From: Saccoglossus kowalevskii | Taxonomy: Eukaryota; Hemichordata; Enteropneusta; Harrimaniidae | Length of the DNA stretch: 46,222 bases | Direction: 5' to 3' | NCBI RefSeq assembly: GCF_000003605.2 | Contig: NW_003143796.1 | Coordinates: forward strand, 77,015-123,236 | In this document: positions 1 through 11,990 of the stretch, one piece after another | Numbering within the stretch: the stretch's first letter is position 1 | Layout: each line of letters begins with the position of its first letter | Translations under genes and position numbers: made by a program | The notes under the pieces: generated by a model | Database searches by the model: none | What the model was told of the DNA's origin: nothing | Seen by the model: the letters and a program-made list of their open reading frames with translations, nothing else

Positions 1-205
1 CACTCTGGCACGATACCTTCAATTCTCTAATTTTAGTGAATATTTTGTATAAAAAATACTTTTTTTGAGTTATTTAAAACGACTAGCACAATTGCTTTGG
101 TATTTTATATGTAGACACCTTGGCTGGCCTGCTGACAGATTTGTTTCTTTTTTATGACAATAAGTTTAATTTTCTAAATTTAGTGAATATTTTATATTTT
201 TGGCA
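1..205 (+). repeat. Diverged fragment of the AGCTCCGCT-family minisatellite element
   Basis: Two degenerate units are visible. Each has a 'caattctctaatttt(a/g)gtgaatattt' type segment followed by 'gcacaattgctttg' type sequence, matching the subrepeat units seen at 1560-2000 and 24420-25105. No terminal hairpin is present, so this is a truncated relic. It abuts the LINE relic that follows. Confidence 0.6.
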
Positions 206-485
206 AATCTGTGCATCCCCGGTGGGTTATAAGGTTGCAATAAAACCTTGCCAGTGTATTGTGCCCTTAGCTTTTGGTCTGTGCTCCACCCTATGGGAGA
301 CCCATCTCCTCCAATTCAGCTATGACAGTCCTACACCAGGTTGTCTTTGGTCTTCCATATTTTCTCTTTCCCGGTGGTGTTCATCTCAGGGAAGCCTTAT
401 GGGTATTCTGTCACCTGCCATTCTTACATGTCCCAGCCATCTCACTATGTCTATCTATGCAGTTGAGATACACATGTCAGTTTAT
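205..485 (-). pseudogene. Non-LTR retrotransposon C-terminal relic
   Basis: Reading the minus strand from about 485 down to 205 gives pieces such as RWLGHVRMAGDRIP, then KYGRPKTTWCRTVIAELEEM, then GLP-stop-GGAQTKS. This is the familiar 3' end of many LINE endonuclease/reverse transcriptase proteins (GHVLRM...GRPKTTWRRTV...). Stops interrupt it, so it is a dead copy. The clade (RTE- or Jockey-like) is not resolved. The plus-strand open frames over this interval are shadows. Confidence 0.75.
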
Positions 486-1224
486 AGGCTGATTGTTTTC
501 AAAACCAAGACCTGTAGCCAATAGAAAATTATATCATTTGGTGCAAAATTATCTGAAAAATGGTAATATATAAAAATACGCAAAATGTTGCTTCAAAATT
601 TTGGTGGGAAAAATTTGGCCATTCTCATGGTGGTTAAATGTGTGAATCTCTACTGTGCCTTATAAGACAGTGTGTGGAAATATATTGCATAGTAATTTTC
701 AATTTAATGAATATATTTGCTGTAAGTAATGTTTAAATAATATCATGAGCTACTGATACTCAAGAATTAATAAAAAAATTAATATAATTTCACTATAAAA
801 ATAACAAGGCTGAAAGTGAATGTCTATAAACTGCATATCAATACAACTCAAACATATATGAAAGGTTGTCTGTTACTGCAAAGGAATATAAAAAAACGTG
901 CTTCAGAATTATTATTCAACTGCTCAAAAATTTATAACTACATGCAATCTTTTGCGGGGGTGTCCCTGTCATTACCACCCACACTATGGTGTGCATTGAT
1001 ACAAAACACTTGCAGATACATGTATGCTCACATACATGTAAATACGCACCTCTTCTGGGTCTACCCAGTGGTTATCAATTTGCTCTATAGGGTGGGTATA
1101 ATCATTCACAATGCCTAAGGAATGAATTCAGCTAGAGAATTATCAAATGATGCCCAAATCTTGCCATTTTTTCTGAATGCTATTTGCAACTTGTTTTTAG
1201 CTCATTGAAATTTGAAAATCAGGA
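486..1224. other. AT-rich intergenic sequence, nothing recognised
   Basis: The stretch is low in GC with scattered A/T runs. A short open frame at 816-1118 has no recognisable motif and no coding character. Confidence 0.5.
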
Positions 1225-2560
1225 TCAGGACAATGTCTATATTGGTAATAAAAACACCATTACCAGTACGTTTAACTGAGTCTGATCCTGAAGATGATCT
1301 ACTCTTAGCTAGGTTACATGTTTTGGGATTCTGGTAATCAACTAATATTTGACTTAGAAATGAGAACCATGTTGATGTTGATGCTGATTTGTTTAAATAA
1401 TGAAGATAATTTTTTCATGATTTTGCCAAGTATAATAACATTTCAATACAACTTCTAGAAAAAATGATGACTTTTGTTGGTAAATCAGTATCAATATTGT
1501 CAATCTTAAGTGTTTTTTTTTAGCTCCGCTGTCGACTTTGTCGAGCGGAGCTTATCATATGAGTGGTCGTCCGGCGTCGTCCGTGTCAATGTTTTACTTT
1601 TTCAACTTCTTTTTGAAAACTACAAGCCTGAATGCTTTGATACTTGGTGTATATGTACCTTGGGTAGACCTCTCTCAGATTTGTTCATTTCGTGATGATA
1701 TCTTCTTTAATTTTGGTGAATATTTTTGTCATTTTTGGTAAAAAGTGATATTTTTGACTTCTTGTTAAAAACTGTAAGTCCGGTTGCTTTGATATTACAT
1801 ATATAGGTACTACGTGTGGACCTCTCTCATATTTGTTCATTTCGTGATGATATCTTCTTTAATTTTGGTGAATATTTTTGTCATTTTTGGTAAAAAGTGA
1901 TATTTTCGACTTCTTGTTAAAAACTGTAAGTCCGATTGCTTTGATACTATACATTTTCTAATGATATCTTCAGTTTTTTAATTGTAATGTGCATTGCTAA
2001 CAGCGGAGCTATCTCAGCCGATAGGCTGCTTGTTTTACTTCTGATTTACTGATAGACATTGTCATAGAAACCAACCGCTATGCAAAACAGAATTGCTTTG
2101 ACCTTAATAATCTGAAGTCAGCGTACTTTCATAGCATTAACAATGAGTTTGATGGATAAGAAAATTACATTCAAATAATATTGAACTGAATACTGGAGTT
2201 CATCGTTTGAAAATTATATGTCTCGATCATGATTTATACAACCAAGTACTGAGGTTTTAACATTTTGTTGTCAAAAATGTTCTCGCTACTTATGAAACGA
2301 TCCCCACAATGACCGATTAAAAAAATAAATCCTGTAATAAACGTGTTGCAAAAATTTCAGGAAATTTATACCTCTGATAGGCAGCTTACTTTTGATGAAA
2401 GCATGATAATATTCAAAATGTCAGGTATGCAGGCAAAGATACCAATTACATTAGTGCAGTATGCAAGGTTAGGATGTACACATAGTGCCATACGCTTTGA
2501 TCTGTACCATTATCTCAGTACATCCAAATTGTGCTGGCAGGGAATTATCTGAGGAAAAAA
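1225..2560 (+). pseudogene. Decayed piggyBac-like transposase, interrupted by a repeat insertion
   Basis: Several plus-strand pieces fit a piggyBac (PGBD) transposase in order. An acidic N-terminal piece, LTESDPEDDLLLARL, lies at about 1272-1320. IDIVIETNRYAKQNCFDLNN lies at about 2053-2115, matching the ETNRYA motif near the start of the PGBD domain. A YW/MSRSWF-like piece lies at about 2190-2240. FQEIYTSDRQLTFDESMIIF lies at 2358-2417, where the D in DES corresponds to the first catalytic Asp of the DDE/D triad. The frame shifts between pieces and contains stops. The C-terminal half, including the later catalytic residues, is missing or unrecognisable. The stretch 1522-2036 is an inserted hairpin-capped element, not transposase. 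Confidence 0.75.
1522..2036 (+). mobile_element. AGCTCCGCT-family hairpin-capped element (HINE-like), complete short copy
   Basis: The 5' end at 1522-1552 is a terminal hairpin: AGCTCCGCT pairs with AGCGGAGCT around an inner CGAC-TTT-GTCG stem. It is followed by short GTCGTC-type sequence and two subrepeats with a period of about 152 bp (centred on the 'tgacttcttgttaaaaa' segments at about 1755 and 1907). The 3' end carries AGCGGAGCT again at 2002-2010 (inverse of the 5' start). Next comes a small hairpin, CAGCC-GATA-GGCTG, then CTTGTTTT. It sits in a T-run (ttttttttt before, tttt after) inside a piggyBac relic. The asymmetric inverted ends, subterminal palindrome and central minisatellite match the described layout of non-autonomous Helentrons. 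That classification is inference. Confidence 0.7.
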
Positions 2561-3400
2561 AAATGATCGTAGATAGGATGAAGAAGAGGAAGAAAATGGG
2601 ACTCATTGATGAGTGAAATAACTTGATTCAGTATTTTGTTTAAACCTGTATTACCATAATCAGGTCGGCAATTACCGGTAGTTAGCTAATTTGCATATTA
2701 AGCTAATGTATGCATAAACACAGATCATTTGCAAATGTAGTGTTTTTATAATAGCAAAAACAATTCAGGCCTTATAAGCTGGATCCTAACCATAAAGAGA
2801 CATATGCAGGGAGGAAAGGGTTAAACTATTATGATTTTTTCCATCATATGCAACTAAATAAAATTTGATGAGATATTTTTACTATATGATATACAAAACC
2901 AATAAGAAATTGCACAAAAATGCCATTTTGATGCATTTAAGTAGTAGTAGTTGGGTTATTGTACTTTATTATCTGAATTTGTGAGCAATAAAACCACAGC
3001 ATAAAAGTCAAGGATAGGTTTTAATAGTATTCTCATCAATGTGTTGTCTAGTGTACATGTCTGATTGTATCCTTCACATCAATACTCTTCCATTTCGTAT
3101 TTTAATGTCAACCAAAATTTCACTATATTTAGGAATATATTACAGGTTTTTCCTATGTTTATGATTTGACACTGTGATATGATCTGCCCTCTCATGCATC
3201 AAGGAGAAGATAGGTGCTTCTCATGCAGGCGCATTCAGCTAAATATTGGTCATTTAAACAGTGGTACGGGTACATGTAGTAGAGTGCTAAATAGAGGTTC
3301 CCTCAATATAAATAATTATGTATAAATGAATGTTTACTTTGCCCTTATATTGTAGATTCAGGGAAAATAATATTTCTAATTATGTGCATATTTGATTAGA
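2561..3400. other. Intergenic sequence, no gene seen
   Basis: AT-rich with scattered short motifs ('accggtagttagctaatttgcatattaa'). Nothing coding is recognised. Confidence 0.5.
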
Positions 3401-4543
3401 TTTTAGGTTAAATCCATGCACATTATTTACTTAATTTGCATGATACACATGTACATGTAATTAGCTTATTTTTAGCTGTTCCATGACTGTTCCACTGATA
3501 ACTGAAGAACTACAGATTGGATTTTTATGAAACTTGGTACATAGATGCTTTGGGACAATGCGCAGACCTGATTAGTTTTGGGTAAAAATCCATGCCTGTT
3601 AATTACCTAATTTGCATAATGATTAGTCAATTTGTGGCTTTTTCACTGATATCTGAAGTACTAATCATCACATTACAATGAAATTTTATAAATAGATGCT
3701 CTAGGGCAATGCACAAACCTGCTATCTTTTATGTTAATATTGTGCATATTAATTACCTAATTTGCATAATTAATCAATTTTCATCTTTGATTTTTCAAGT
3801 ACTAATCATTACATTTCAATGAAACTTTGATATTTCAAGTACTAATCATTACATTTCAATGGAACTTTGAGGACTATGTACAGACCTGATTAGTTTTTGG
3901 TTGAAATCCATGTTTATTAACTACCTAATCTGCATAATTTACCAATTTTCAGCTTTCGCACTGATATCTCAAGTACTTATTGCATTTCAATGAAACTTGG
4001 TAAATAGATGCTCTAGGACAATGCACAAACCTAATTAGTTTTGGGGTGAATATTTGTGCATTTTAATCACCTAATTTGCTTTATTAACCAATTTTTAGCT
4101 TTCACACTGATACTGTATCTCAAGTACTAATCATCACATTTCAATGAAACTTAGTACATAGATGCTCTAGGACAAATTATGCACAGATCTGGTTAGTGTT
4201 TTGTTGAAATTTGTGCATATTAATTACCTATTTTGCATAATAGGTATAAATAATAGGTATTTGCATAAATAATTATTGTCCGTGTGCTCGCGATCGCTTA
4301 TCCTCCATTCATTGCCATTCAATTTTCAGCTTTTTCACTGATATCTTAAGTACTAATCATCACATTTCAATACAACTTGGTTCATAGATTCTCTAGGACC
4401 GTGCACAGATCTGGTTAGTGTTTTGTTGAAATTTGTGCATATTAATTACCTATTTTGCATAATAGGTATAAATAATAGGTATTTGCATAAATAATTATTG
4501 TCCGTGTGCTCGCGATCGCTTATCCTCCATTCATTGCCATCTT
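3400..4543 (+). mobile_element. ACTCCC-family element body, 5' hairpin missing
   Basis: The stretch is filled with degenerate units built on 'aaacttggtacatagatgct', 'gacctgattagttttgg' and 'ttaattacctaatttgcata'. These are the same units that follow the ACTCCC hairpin at 10783. The terminal hairpin and microsatellite are absent here. The last part contains a recent internal duplication (4191-4315 and 4413-4541). Confidence 0.65.
4191..4541 (+). repeat. Near-identical direct duplication, period about 222 bp
   Basis: The segment from 'ggttagtgttttgttgaaat' through 'ctcgcgatcgcttatcc' to 'cattgccat' occurs at about 4191-4315 and again at about 4413-4541 with almost no differences. It includes an octamer palindrome, GCGATCGC, in otherwise very AT-rich sequence. 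Confidence 0.85.
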
Positions 4544-5168
4544 GAAAGAATGTTTTTAATAAGTTTGGGTATTCCTTAGCCCCTGCTAACCAATGTCTAG
4601 TCCTGTGTGAGAAGGCAATTGGGTCTATTCGTATACGAAAACATATGAGATTCGCTTTAATCATAGCCGAACTTCATGTAGCGTGTTGTCAATCATGATG
4701 CCTTATGACAAACTTTAGAACTGCTCTTCTGATTAAAATGGGAATTAGTCAATTACCCTCATACTGCGGCCTCTTTCCAATTCATTTGAACATTTATGTT
4801 GATTATTATATTGAGAAACATAAAGCTGTCTCATAGCAATTAATTTACATTTATTTCCTCAGACATTGGCTTCTTGATTTATATTTTAATCTTAGTTTTT
4901 TTTCTGTCAGTTCATCAGTCTGTAAGTATGTACATGTGTGTCAAATCCAGCTTTGCCTATGTCTCAACAGCCTCCATTTTGATTAGAATTGAACTTGTAG
5001 CATTAAACATCAGTACAATTGCTTCCTATTATTTTGGTAATTTGCATAATAATTAATTTCTTTTGACATATTCTTTGTCAGTATGTTTTTGTACAAAAGC
5101 ATTGCAACATAATTGCTTGTGTTTGTGTGAAAGGAATATTTAATTTATCGTTTATTTTAGCTTATTTA
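4544..5168. other. Intergenic sequence, no gene seen
   Basis: AT-rich. Short open frames (4446-4664 minus, 4874-5056 plus) show no recognisable domain. Confidence 0.45.
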
Positions 5169-5345
5169 ACCTTTTCACCACCAGTTCAATCTGTTCATCA
5201 CAAATTCACAAAACAGACCTGTTTATAGTCTGCCTTTTCCTTCAGAAGATCTGAAAACTGACTCAAATTTTGTCTATTGGCTTCAAATTCCTGATTTATT
5301 TCCAGAAATATTAAAAATTATAATAAAAAAATGCAGACAAATTTG
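5169..5345 (+). repeat. Interspersed repeat, copy 1 (CCTTTTCACCAC type)
   Basis: It begins 'ttaaccttttcaccaccagtt' and contains 'catcacaaattcacaaaa' and 'cctgtttatagtctgc'. It matches a second copy at 20629-20820 in the same order. It looks like a MITE or MITE fragment. The right end is unclear here. Confidence 0.65.
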
Positions 5346-5439
5346 CTCAAATGGCTTAAAACTTGGTACATGCATATTACTTGTACAGTTGATTATATTT
5401 TTCAATCAATCTCAACATTTTAATTAATAGCTTGTTTTC

Positions 5440-5625
5440 ATAGTGTTTTGTATATATTTGGGTACTCCAGGTTTCATGAATCAGTGAATTTGTTTTATGA
5501 ACATTTGTAAATTTATCAAAAAAGATCTATGTGTGTTTAATCCAAATCCAAAGAAAAAGTTTCCTTTTGAGATATTAACCACTTGGCAATGCCAATTACC
5601 CATAAATCTTTGTTTTTACAATCAT
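5440..5625 (+). repeat. Interspersed repeat, inverted partner at about 37295-37430
   Basis: Segments such as 'tttcatgaatcagtgaattt', 'taatccaaatccaaagaa' and 'caatgccaattacccat' recur in reverse complement around 37295-37430 ('atgggtaatggcattaccaa', 'tctttggatttaaatta', 'gcttttatgaaacgtggtg'). The class is unknown and the copies are diverged. Confidence 0.5.
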
Positions 5626-5977
5626 TGGCGGTCATTAACGCAAAAGATAGATCCTATCAAATTTTTCAACGCTTGAAATTATTTTGTTCCCTGAAATAAA
5701 TTTAAAAGAATGCAAGTATATGTAGTACAGTACATTATTTTTGGCACAGAATATTAAATCGCGAAAGCGAGCTAGTGTCAAAGAACAGGTTAAAGGTTAA
5801 CTGACTGGAGTGTTTTTAATCGCAATTTATAAAAGCCTTCTTAGAACCCTGTGTACTGTTTATGTAGATGAATATCTGATAATAAGTTATGCATACCTGT
5901 ATTATTTTACTTTTTTCAGCTTTTTTTATATCATAGCATTATTATTATCAACTTAATAGTGGTGACAAATCATTTTT

Positions 5978-7401
5978 AGTCCCTGTTCGGACGCAGTCCG
6001 AAAACGGGGACTTATGTTTTGACCTCCGTGTGTGTGTGTGCGCGTGCGTGTTTGCGTGTGTGCATGTGTCTGTGCGTGCATCCAGACCTGTATCTTAGAA
6101 ATGCCTGGACGAATCACAATAAAACTTCACACATACATCATACATGATATTATACATATGCACGTCAATTTATTTCATGATCTGATTCAAAATGGCCGAA
6201 TGGCGGCCATTTTTGTGCTAAAAATCATCAAAATCAAGCATTTCTTGGCTGTTTACAGATGGATTTGTCAAACTTGGTATATACATTTGACATTATAGGA
6301 CCTTGATGCACATAATTTTGTTTTTCAAATAAGATTCAAAATGGCCGACTGGTGGCTATTTTGTATTAATGAATGTGGTTCTTGTGCCATATCTCTGACT
6401 TGCTTTCACTGATTATGTTAAAATTTTAAATATTCATTATACATCATGTCATAGATAGACAGATATATTGGTTTGACGATCCTATTCAAAATGGCCAAAT
6501 GGTGGCCTTTTTTGTGTTAAACAATCATCAAATATCAAGCATTTCTGGCATTTATGGATGGATTTCGTTCAAACTTGGTACATATATTAGACATTACAGG
6601 TTCCTGATGCACATCATTTATTTTTCAGATCGGATTCAAAATGGCTGCCTGGCGGCCATTTGGTTTTAATGAATGGGCTTCTAGACCCATATCTTCGACT
6701 TGTTTTGACTGATAATATTTTCAAATTTTAAATATTCATTGTACATCATGTCATAGACAGATATATTGGTTTGACTATCCTATTCAAAATGGCCAAATGG
6801 TGGTCATTTTTGTGCTAAACAATCATCAAATATCAAGCATTTCTGGCATTTATGGATGGATTTCGTTCAAATTTGGTACAAATATTAAACATTACAGGTT
6901 CCTGATGCACATCATTTATTTTTCAGATCGGATTCAAAATGGCTGTCTGGTGGCCATTTTGTTTTAATGAATGGGCTTCTAGACCCATATCTCCGACTTG
7001 TTTTGACTGATAATATTTTCAAATTTTAAATATTCATTATACATCATGTCATAGATAGGCAGATATATTGCTTTGACTATCCTATTCAAGATGGCCGAAT
7101 GGCGGTAATTTTTGTGCTAAAAAAATCATAAAAATCAACCATTTCTCGGCTGTTTACAGATGGATTTTGTTCAAACTTGGTATATACATTAGATATTACG
7201 AGCTGATTTTGAATGCTGTTCCAGAGCAATATCTCTCAATATGGACAAGTACTTGTTTGATGATCAGATACAAATGTCAATCATTTTAATTTAAAAAAAT
7301 CATATTCCTGACATGGTTATATTCCAGCTATATCACTATAAACAAAACTATATATCTTAAATTTAATAACTAATGGGGACTGTGCCATGCATGGCTTGTT
7401 T
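5978..7401 (+). mobile_element. AGTCCC-family hairpin-capped element (HINE-like), full copy
   Basis: The 5' terminal hairpin at 5978-6012 pairs AGTCCCTGTTCGGAC with GTCCGAAAACGGGGACT around GCA. Next is a GTGTGTGTGCGCG microsatellite (about 6026-6080). Then come repeated units with 'gattcaaaatggcc', 'ggcggccattttt' and 'aaatattcattatacatcatg' at a spacing of roughly 150-300 bp. The 3' end at about 7375-7401 has GGGGACT (inverse of the 5' start), the hairpin GCCATGCATGGC, then TTGTTT. A T-run precedes it (cattttt). No transposase is encoded, so it would be non-autonomous. Confidence 0.75.
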
Positions 7402-9788
7402 CAATTTTTCTGATATGAAAAATGTCTGCTATGTACACCAGTAAAGTTCAAGGGACTACAATATAGGTTTAAAGTACTATGGAATAGTCATGCTATGGAT
7501 TAATTAGCTAATAGTCTTTGCTTTTACATGGCTGGCAACTTTATTTCTTCTTCTGTTTCCCCATCTAGTTATAGCTGTTCTGAGAATTATTCCGACAGAC
7601 TGCAAGCAAAGGCAGCCTCGCAACATGTTAGCTTCAGTACTGTGGATCAGATTATTTTCTTAGTTTGCTTCACAAAAAAAAGCACGACATGTATATATGA
7701 ACCAACAGACCCCTTTATATTTAAAGTGCCTGTGAAATGGCCGCTATTTTCTCGTCTAAAATTATCCATTGATACATAGATATTATTAATTTCTATGTTT
7801 CTAAGCATGAATTTTTTTTTTTTAAGTGAAAAAATGTGTTTTAAACTCAGTCCACGGCAACTTTATTTTTGTTTATTTTAAAACGAGGCTCCTCATTAGC
7901 TTCTCATTTGCATACAGAAAATCCCCTTGTGACGTCAGAAGGGGAACTCGCTGGGCAGGTTGCATTGCCGATACGTGTAAATAAGGCAAATTTCTTGTGC
8001 AGTTTTCTCATCTTTGACTAAATTGTCACTTATGTACTTGTTCGTTGAAGAAGAATGTACCATAATGAACACATAGTTGAGTTAGATGCGAAATATGTCC
8101 GTTCTGGTGTAACTGGTCACCGTGATCATCACTGCCACCGTCACCAGCACCGGCACACGTTTGTACACTGTCACTGGAACCCGGCACTGGATAAAATCAA
8201 ATTAGATGCCTGACTTGTCTCGTTATTTAGCAGGTTACTAGGCATGTCACTACACTGTTTTATTTCATCTATCATCTGAGTAAAACAAGAGAAAAAAGAG
8301 AACATATTTTGACATTCTAAACATTAAACTATAGTGATCAATAAAATAGAGAAATAATTTAAAAAACGACAAATCACAGTTACTAAATAAATGACAGCCG
8401 CATGGAAATAAATTGACATTTTGTTGAAATGGGTGAACGTGTTGGGTCACGACGAGGACAAGTGCGTTAAAGGCGGTGTTTAATTGGATAACAAAAATAA
8501 TCAAGAGCGACACACATACAGATAAATTCAAAGTGGATTTGAATTAGCATGATCCATGGCGTGATTGTCATAATTATGACATCATATTAAAACTTTATTT
8601 GGTGGAAACACTTTGACAGCCCAAGCCCGGATTCTTATTCCATAAATTATTACGCAGATCAAGCTGCAAGTAAAGGTAACAGAAGTGTGAATTCAACCAT
8701 ATTTTTAGCTCCATGATTCGACATTCAACACCAATCGCCGAACAGTTCAGAAACTTTTAGCCTGCAGAAATGAAAACAATTAGCAGTGTGTAAGGGCTGT
8801 GTAATTTCCGGTTTGTCTTACACTTCGTTTTCTTGTCACTATCAAAATTATTGCTACCTTTTACTTAACACTGACTAAATGGTTTCTTTAAAACGATAAT
8901 CAGGATCGTAAAAAAAGTCAAATAATTTGAAACACTTGTCTGACGTCTCTCTCTTTCTCTCTCTCTTCTGAAATCCGCCTCGGTGATCATGAGCTGGTCC
9001 GGAATCTTTTTCTTTCAAAAGTGTTGTGCCAGGTTATGTGGCATGTGGCAGTTACGGCATTTTTCAACCATTTCTCGTTGCTTTCATGGCTTTCGGCCAC
9101 TGATGTCGCACCTTCAGATCTATTGGAAACATGTGAATACTTACACTATGACTATACGTATCACTGCTCTTCAATAATCAATAACTGCCCATTTCAGTGG
9201 AATATGAATGTAAAATGGGAAACATGTGGGTGGGCATTGCACAAGCACTTTAAAGGGATACCTTCAGTAACTTCAGCTCTAAGCATTCTTTGATTCGTCC
9301 CATATGTCATAAAGCCCAATTTCTAATGACAAAATAGTTTGAATTACAAATGGATTTTGACAATGTTTATAGCTGTATTAACCAATAATTGGAAATGATC
9401 TAATATAAAAAGGCCACATTTTAGTGATTATTTCCAATTTGGGACAGTGACAACAGATTTTTTTTTTGACTGAGGCATCATGCATGAAATTTAACATAAA
9501 AAAGGCACAAACTAAGGTCATAGTGTTATGATGGCATCAAAATATCACAGAGAATTCAACAAACATGAAAGTACACTTAATAATGTGCTATACACATCTT
9601 AAGAGGGTAGATTTTTATCATTTAAGGGTGTCACAACACCATATTCCTCTCTGAAAGATCGGAATTTTGACATTGAACTATAAAACAGGAAATTCAAGTT
9701 CAAATGAAATTGTTAAATTTATGAAGCAGATATTCGATATTTCCCTTTCACAGATTACGTTAGATCACACTGCTAATTGAAAGTCATG
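7402..9788. other. Intergenic region, no gene recognised
   Basis: Open frames at 7528-7779, 8265-8531 (minus) and 8983-9293 have no recognisable domains. Visible items are a CRE-type TGACGTCA at 7930-7937 and a CT-rich microsatellite at about 8946-8966. No first zinc-finger exon for the downstream receptor was found here. Confidence 0.5.
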
Positions 9789-9791
9789 TGC

Positions 9792-9968
9792 TGTAAAATA
9801 CTTTATTTTCGCTGAAGGAATGATTCAGTGAAAATAAAAACAAGCGAATATTCTTTTTTTTCCCATATTTTACATTTAACTCATCAAAAATCATTGAAAA
9901 TAAAATCCATACAAAACACCAAAAAGTCTTTTCAGCGAAAATTAATTCCAGCTAAACTAAAGTATTAA
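9792..9968 (+). mobile_element. Diverged copy of the 208-bp TTTTCGCT MITE
   Basis: It begins 'ctgtaaaatactttattttc' and ends near 'agctaaactaaagtatta', with internal 'aatgattcagtgaaaataaa' and 'ttttcagcgaaaattaatt'. This follows the order of the two intact copies at 18242 and 18483. The TA target duplication seen there is not preserved. Confidence 0.75.
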
Positions 9969-10402
9969 ACTTCCTCATTATGGATATGTATTCTCAAATA
10001 TTTAAATTTTTTTTTATGTACCAGTAATGTTAATGTGTTTTCAATAATATGCTATTTTCAATTATATTCAGTATAAATTTCCCTTTATCAGTAAACATGC
10101 TTTAGAAAATATCAGACAATTTCACTGTACAAGGATATATGTCGTGAAAAACAATTCTTGCTTTAGGCAGAAAGCAATTTTGTTTATAGCAGGAAAGTAC
10201 AGTTGTATGCTTGATATTTCTTTTATTTTGTCGGCTTTTTTCTGGCTTTAGACTCGAGACAATCTAGCTGCCTGGAGATCATTACATGTTATTGATATGT
10301 TCTTAATATGTATCTTGGTGTGCAAAATCTCTTCTATTCAAATCCCATGATCACAATGTTGTTGGTGAGCATTCTCTGCAGGTTTGCAAAATATTGTATA
10401 TG

Positions 10403-10567
10403 TTAAAGTGGGGGAGTCTTCACCTGCGCATGCGTCAGATGGCCATAGCGTGTCACTGTTTACAAACAAGTTCCTACCCATGAGCCTTTGCATTTTTAGC
10501 GTGTGTTGTAATCGTCGCTTGGGACTCGATTCCCATGCGTGCGCAAATGAAGACCCTCCCTCTTTAA
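10403..10567. mobile_element. TTAA-flanked MITE with about 29-bp inverted ends
   Basis: The element 10407-10563 lies between TTAA at 10403-10406 and TTAA at 10564-10567. The left end AGTGGGGGAGTCTTCACCTG... and the reverse complement of the right end AGAGGGAGGGTCTTCATTTG... match at about 22 of 29 positions. TTAA duplications are typical of piggyBac-type insertion. The terminal bases are not the usual CCY of piggyBac, so the family is uncertain. The open frames across it are incidental. Confidence 0.7.
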
Positions 10568-10782
10568 TTTGATCAATTTTGTGTAAAAACTGGAGCAGTA
10601 CGTGAGGCAATTTGTTTTTATACATTTACTGCACAGCCAATTTTACAGGTATTATCACTTTGAACGAAATAAGTTGAAAATAAAAGTCTGCTGCCACTTA
10701 TTTTCATGGTGAACGCGCTGACAAAAAACATAAATTTATTTTTTGTAGGCCTTCTTGATGTAATGTTGATGTAATATTTTTT

Positions 10783-11990
10783 ACTCCCGTGTGCGAAGCA
10801 CAAAAGGGAGTCTTTGCAGTTACCCTGTCTGTATGTATGTATGTATGTCTGTATGTATGTATGTCACTTTTTTTGTTCCACCATTATCTCAAAAACCACT
10901 AATCAAATTTGGGTGAAACTTGGTACATAGATTCTCTGGGATAATGCGCAGAGTTGATTAGGTTTTGGTAAAAATCTATGAATATTAATTACCTAATTTG
11001 CATGATAATTAGCTGATTTTTAGCTGTTCCAAGACTGTTCCACTGATATCTGAAGAACCACTCATTGTATTTTGATGAAACTTGGCACATGGATGCTCTG
11101 AACTAGTGCGCAGATTTGATTAGTTTTGGGTAAAAATTTATGAATATTAATTATCTAATTTGCATGATAATTAACTGATTTTAAGCTGTTCTATGACTGT
11201 TCCACTGATATTTGAAGAACCACTCATTGGATTTCAATGAAACTTGGCACATGGATGCACTGAACTATTGCGCAGATTTGGTTAGTTTTGGGTAAAAATT
11301 TGTTAATATTATTAATTACCTAATTTACATAATGATTAATCAATTTTCGGTTTTTCCACTGATACATGTATCTCATGTACTAATCATAACATTTATATAA
11401 AACTTGTTAGTTAATTAGTTTTTGGGTAAAAANNNNNNNNNNNNNNNNNNNNNNNNNNNNNNNNNNNNNNNNNNNNNNNNNNNNNNNNNNNNNNNNNNNN
11501 NNNNNNNNNNNNNNNNNNNNNNNNNNNNNNNNNNNNNNNNNNNNNNNNNNNNNNNNNNNNNNNNNNNNNNNNNNNNNNNNNNNNNNNNNNNNNNNNNNNN
11601 NNNNNNNNNNTTATTGGATTTCAATGAAACTTTTAAAGAGTACCCATCACATTTCAATGAACCTAGAACTATACACCAGATTAGTTTTTGGTAAATATTT
11701 ATGCTTCTTAATCACAATTAATTAATACTGATATCTCAAGTATTGATCATCACATTTGAATAAAACTTGGTAAATATATGCTCTAGGACAATATATGCTC
11801 TATGACTGGGTTAAAATCTGTTCATATTAATTCTCTAATTAGCATAATTTTTTTTAATTTTTTTGTTCTAATCACATTTCAATGAAACTTGGTACATTGT
11901 GCAGACCTTATTAGTTTTACACTTAAATCTGTCCATATTAGTTACCTTATTTGCATAATTAGTTTTCTATTAAGTTTCCATCAACATCTC
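10783..11990 (+). mobile_element. ACTCCC-family hairpin-capped element (HINE-like)
   Basis: The terminal hairpin at 10783-10811 pairs ACTCCCGTGTGC with GCACAAAAGGGAGT around GAA. It follows a T-run and is followed by a (TGTA)n microsatellite at about 10830-10864. Degenerate units ('gaaacttggcacatggatgc', 'ttaattacctaatttgcat') continue to about 11990, interrupted by the assembly gap. No clear 3' hairpin was found, so the right boundary is approximate. Confidence 0.7.
11433..11610. other. Assembly gap (N), 178 positions
   Basis: The run of N falls inside the degenerate units of the ACTCCC-family element. Its true length is unknown. Open frames spanning it are artefacts. Confidence 0.99.

Noticed and set aside
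120-524. 134-codon plus-strand open frame
   Set aside because: It starts in repeat sequence and runs antisense to a recognisable LINE C-terminus. The amino acids show no family pattern.
6032-6298. 88-codon open frame starting MCVRVRVCVCACVCACIQ
   Set aside because: It is translation of a GT/GC microsatellite and repeat body inside a hairpin-capped element. The frame at 12627-12890 is the same kind.
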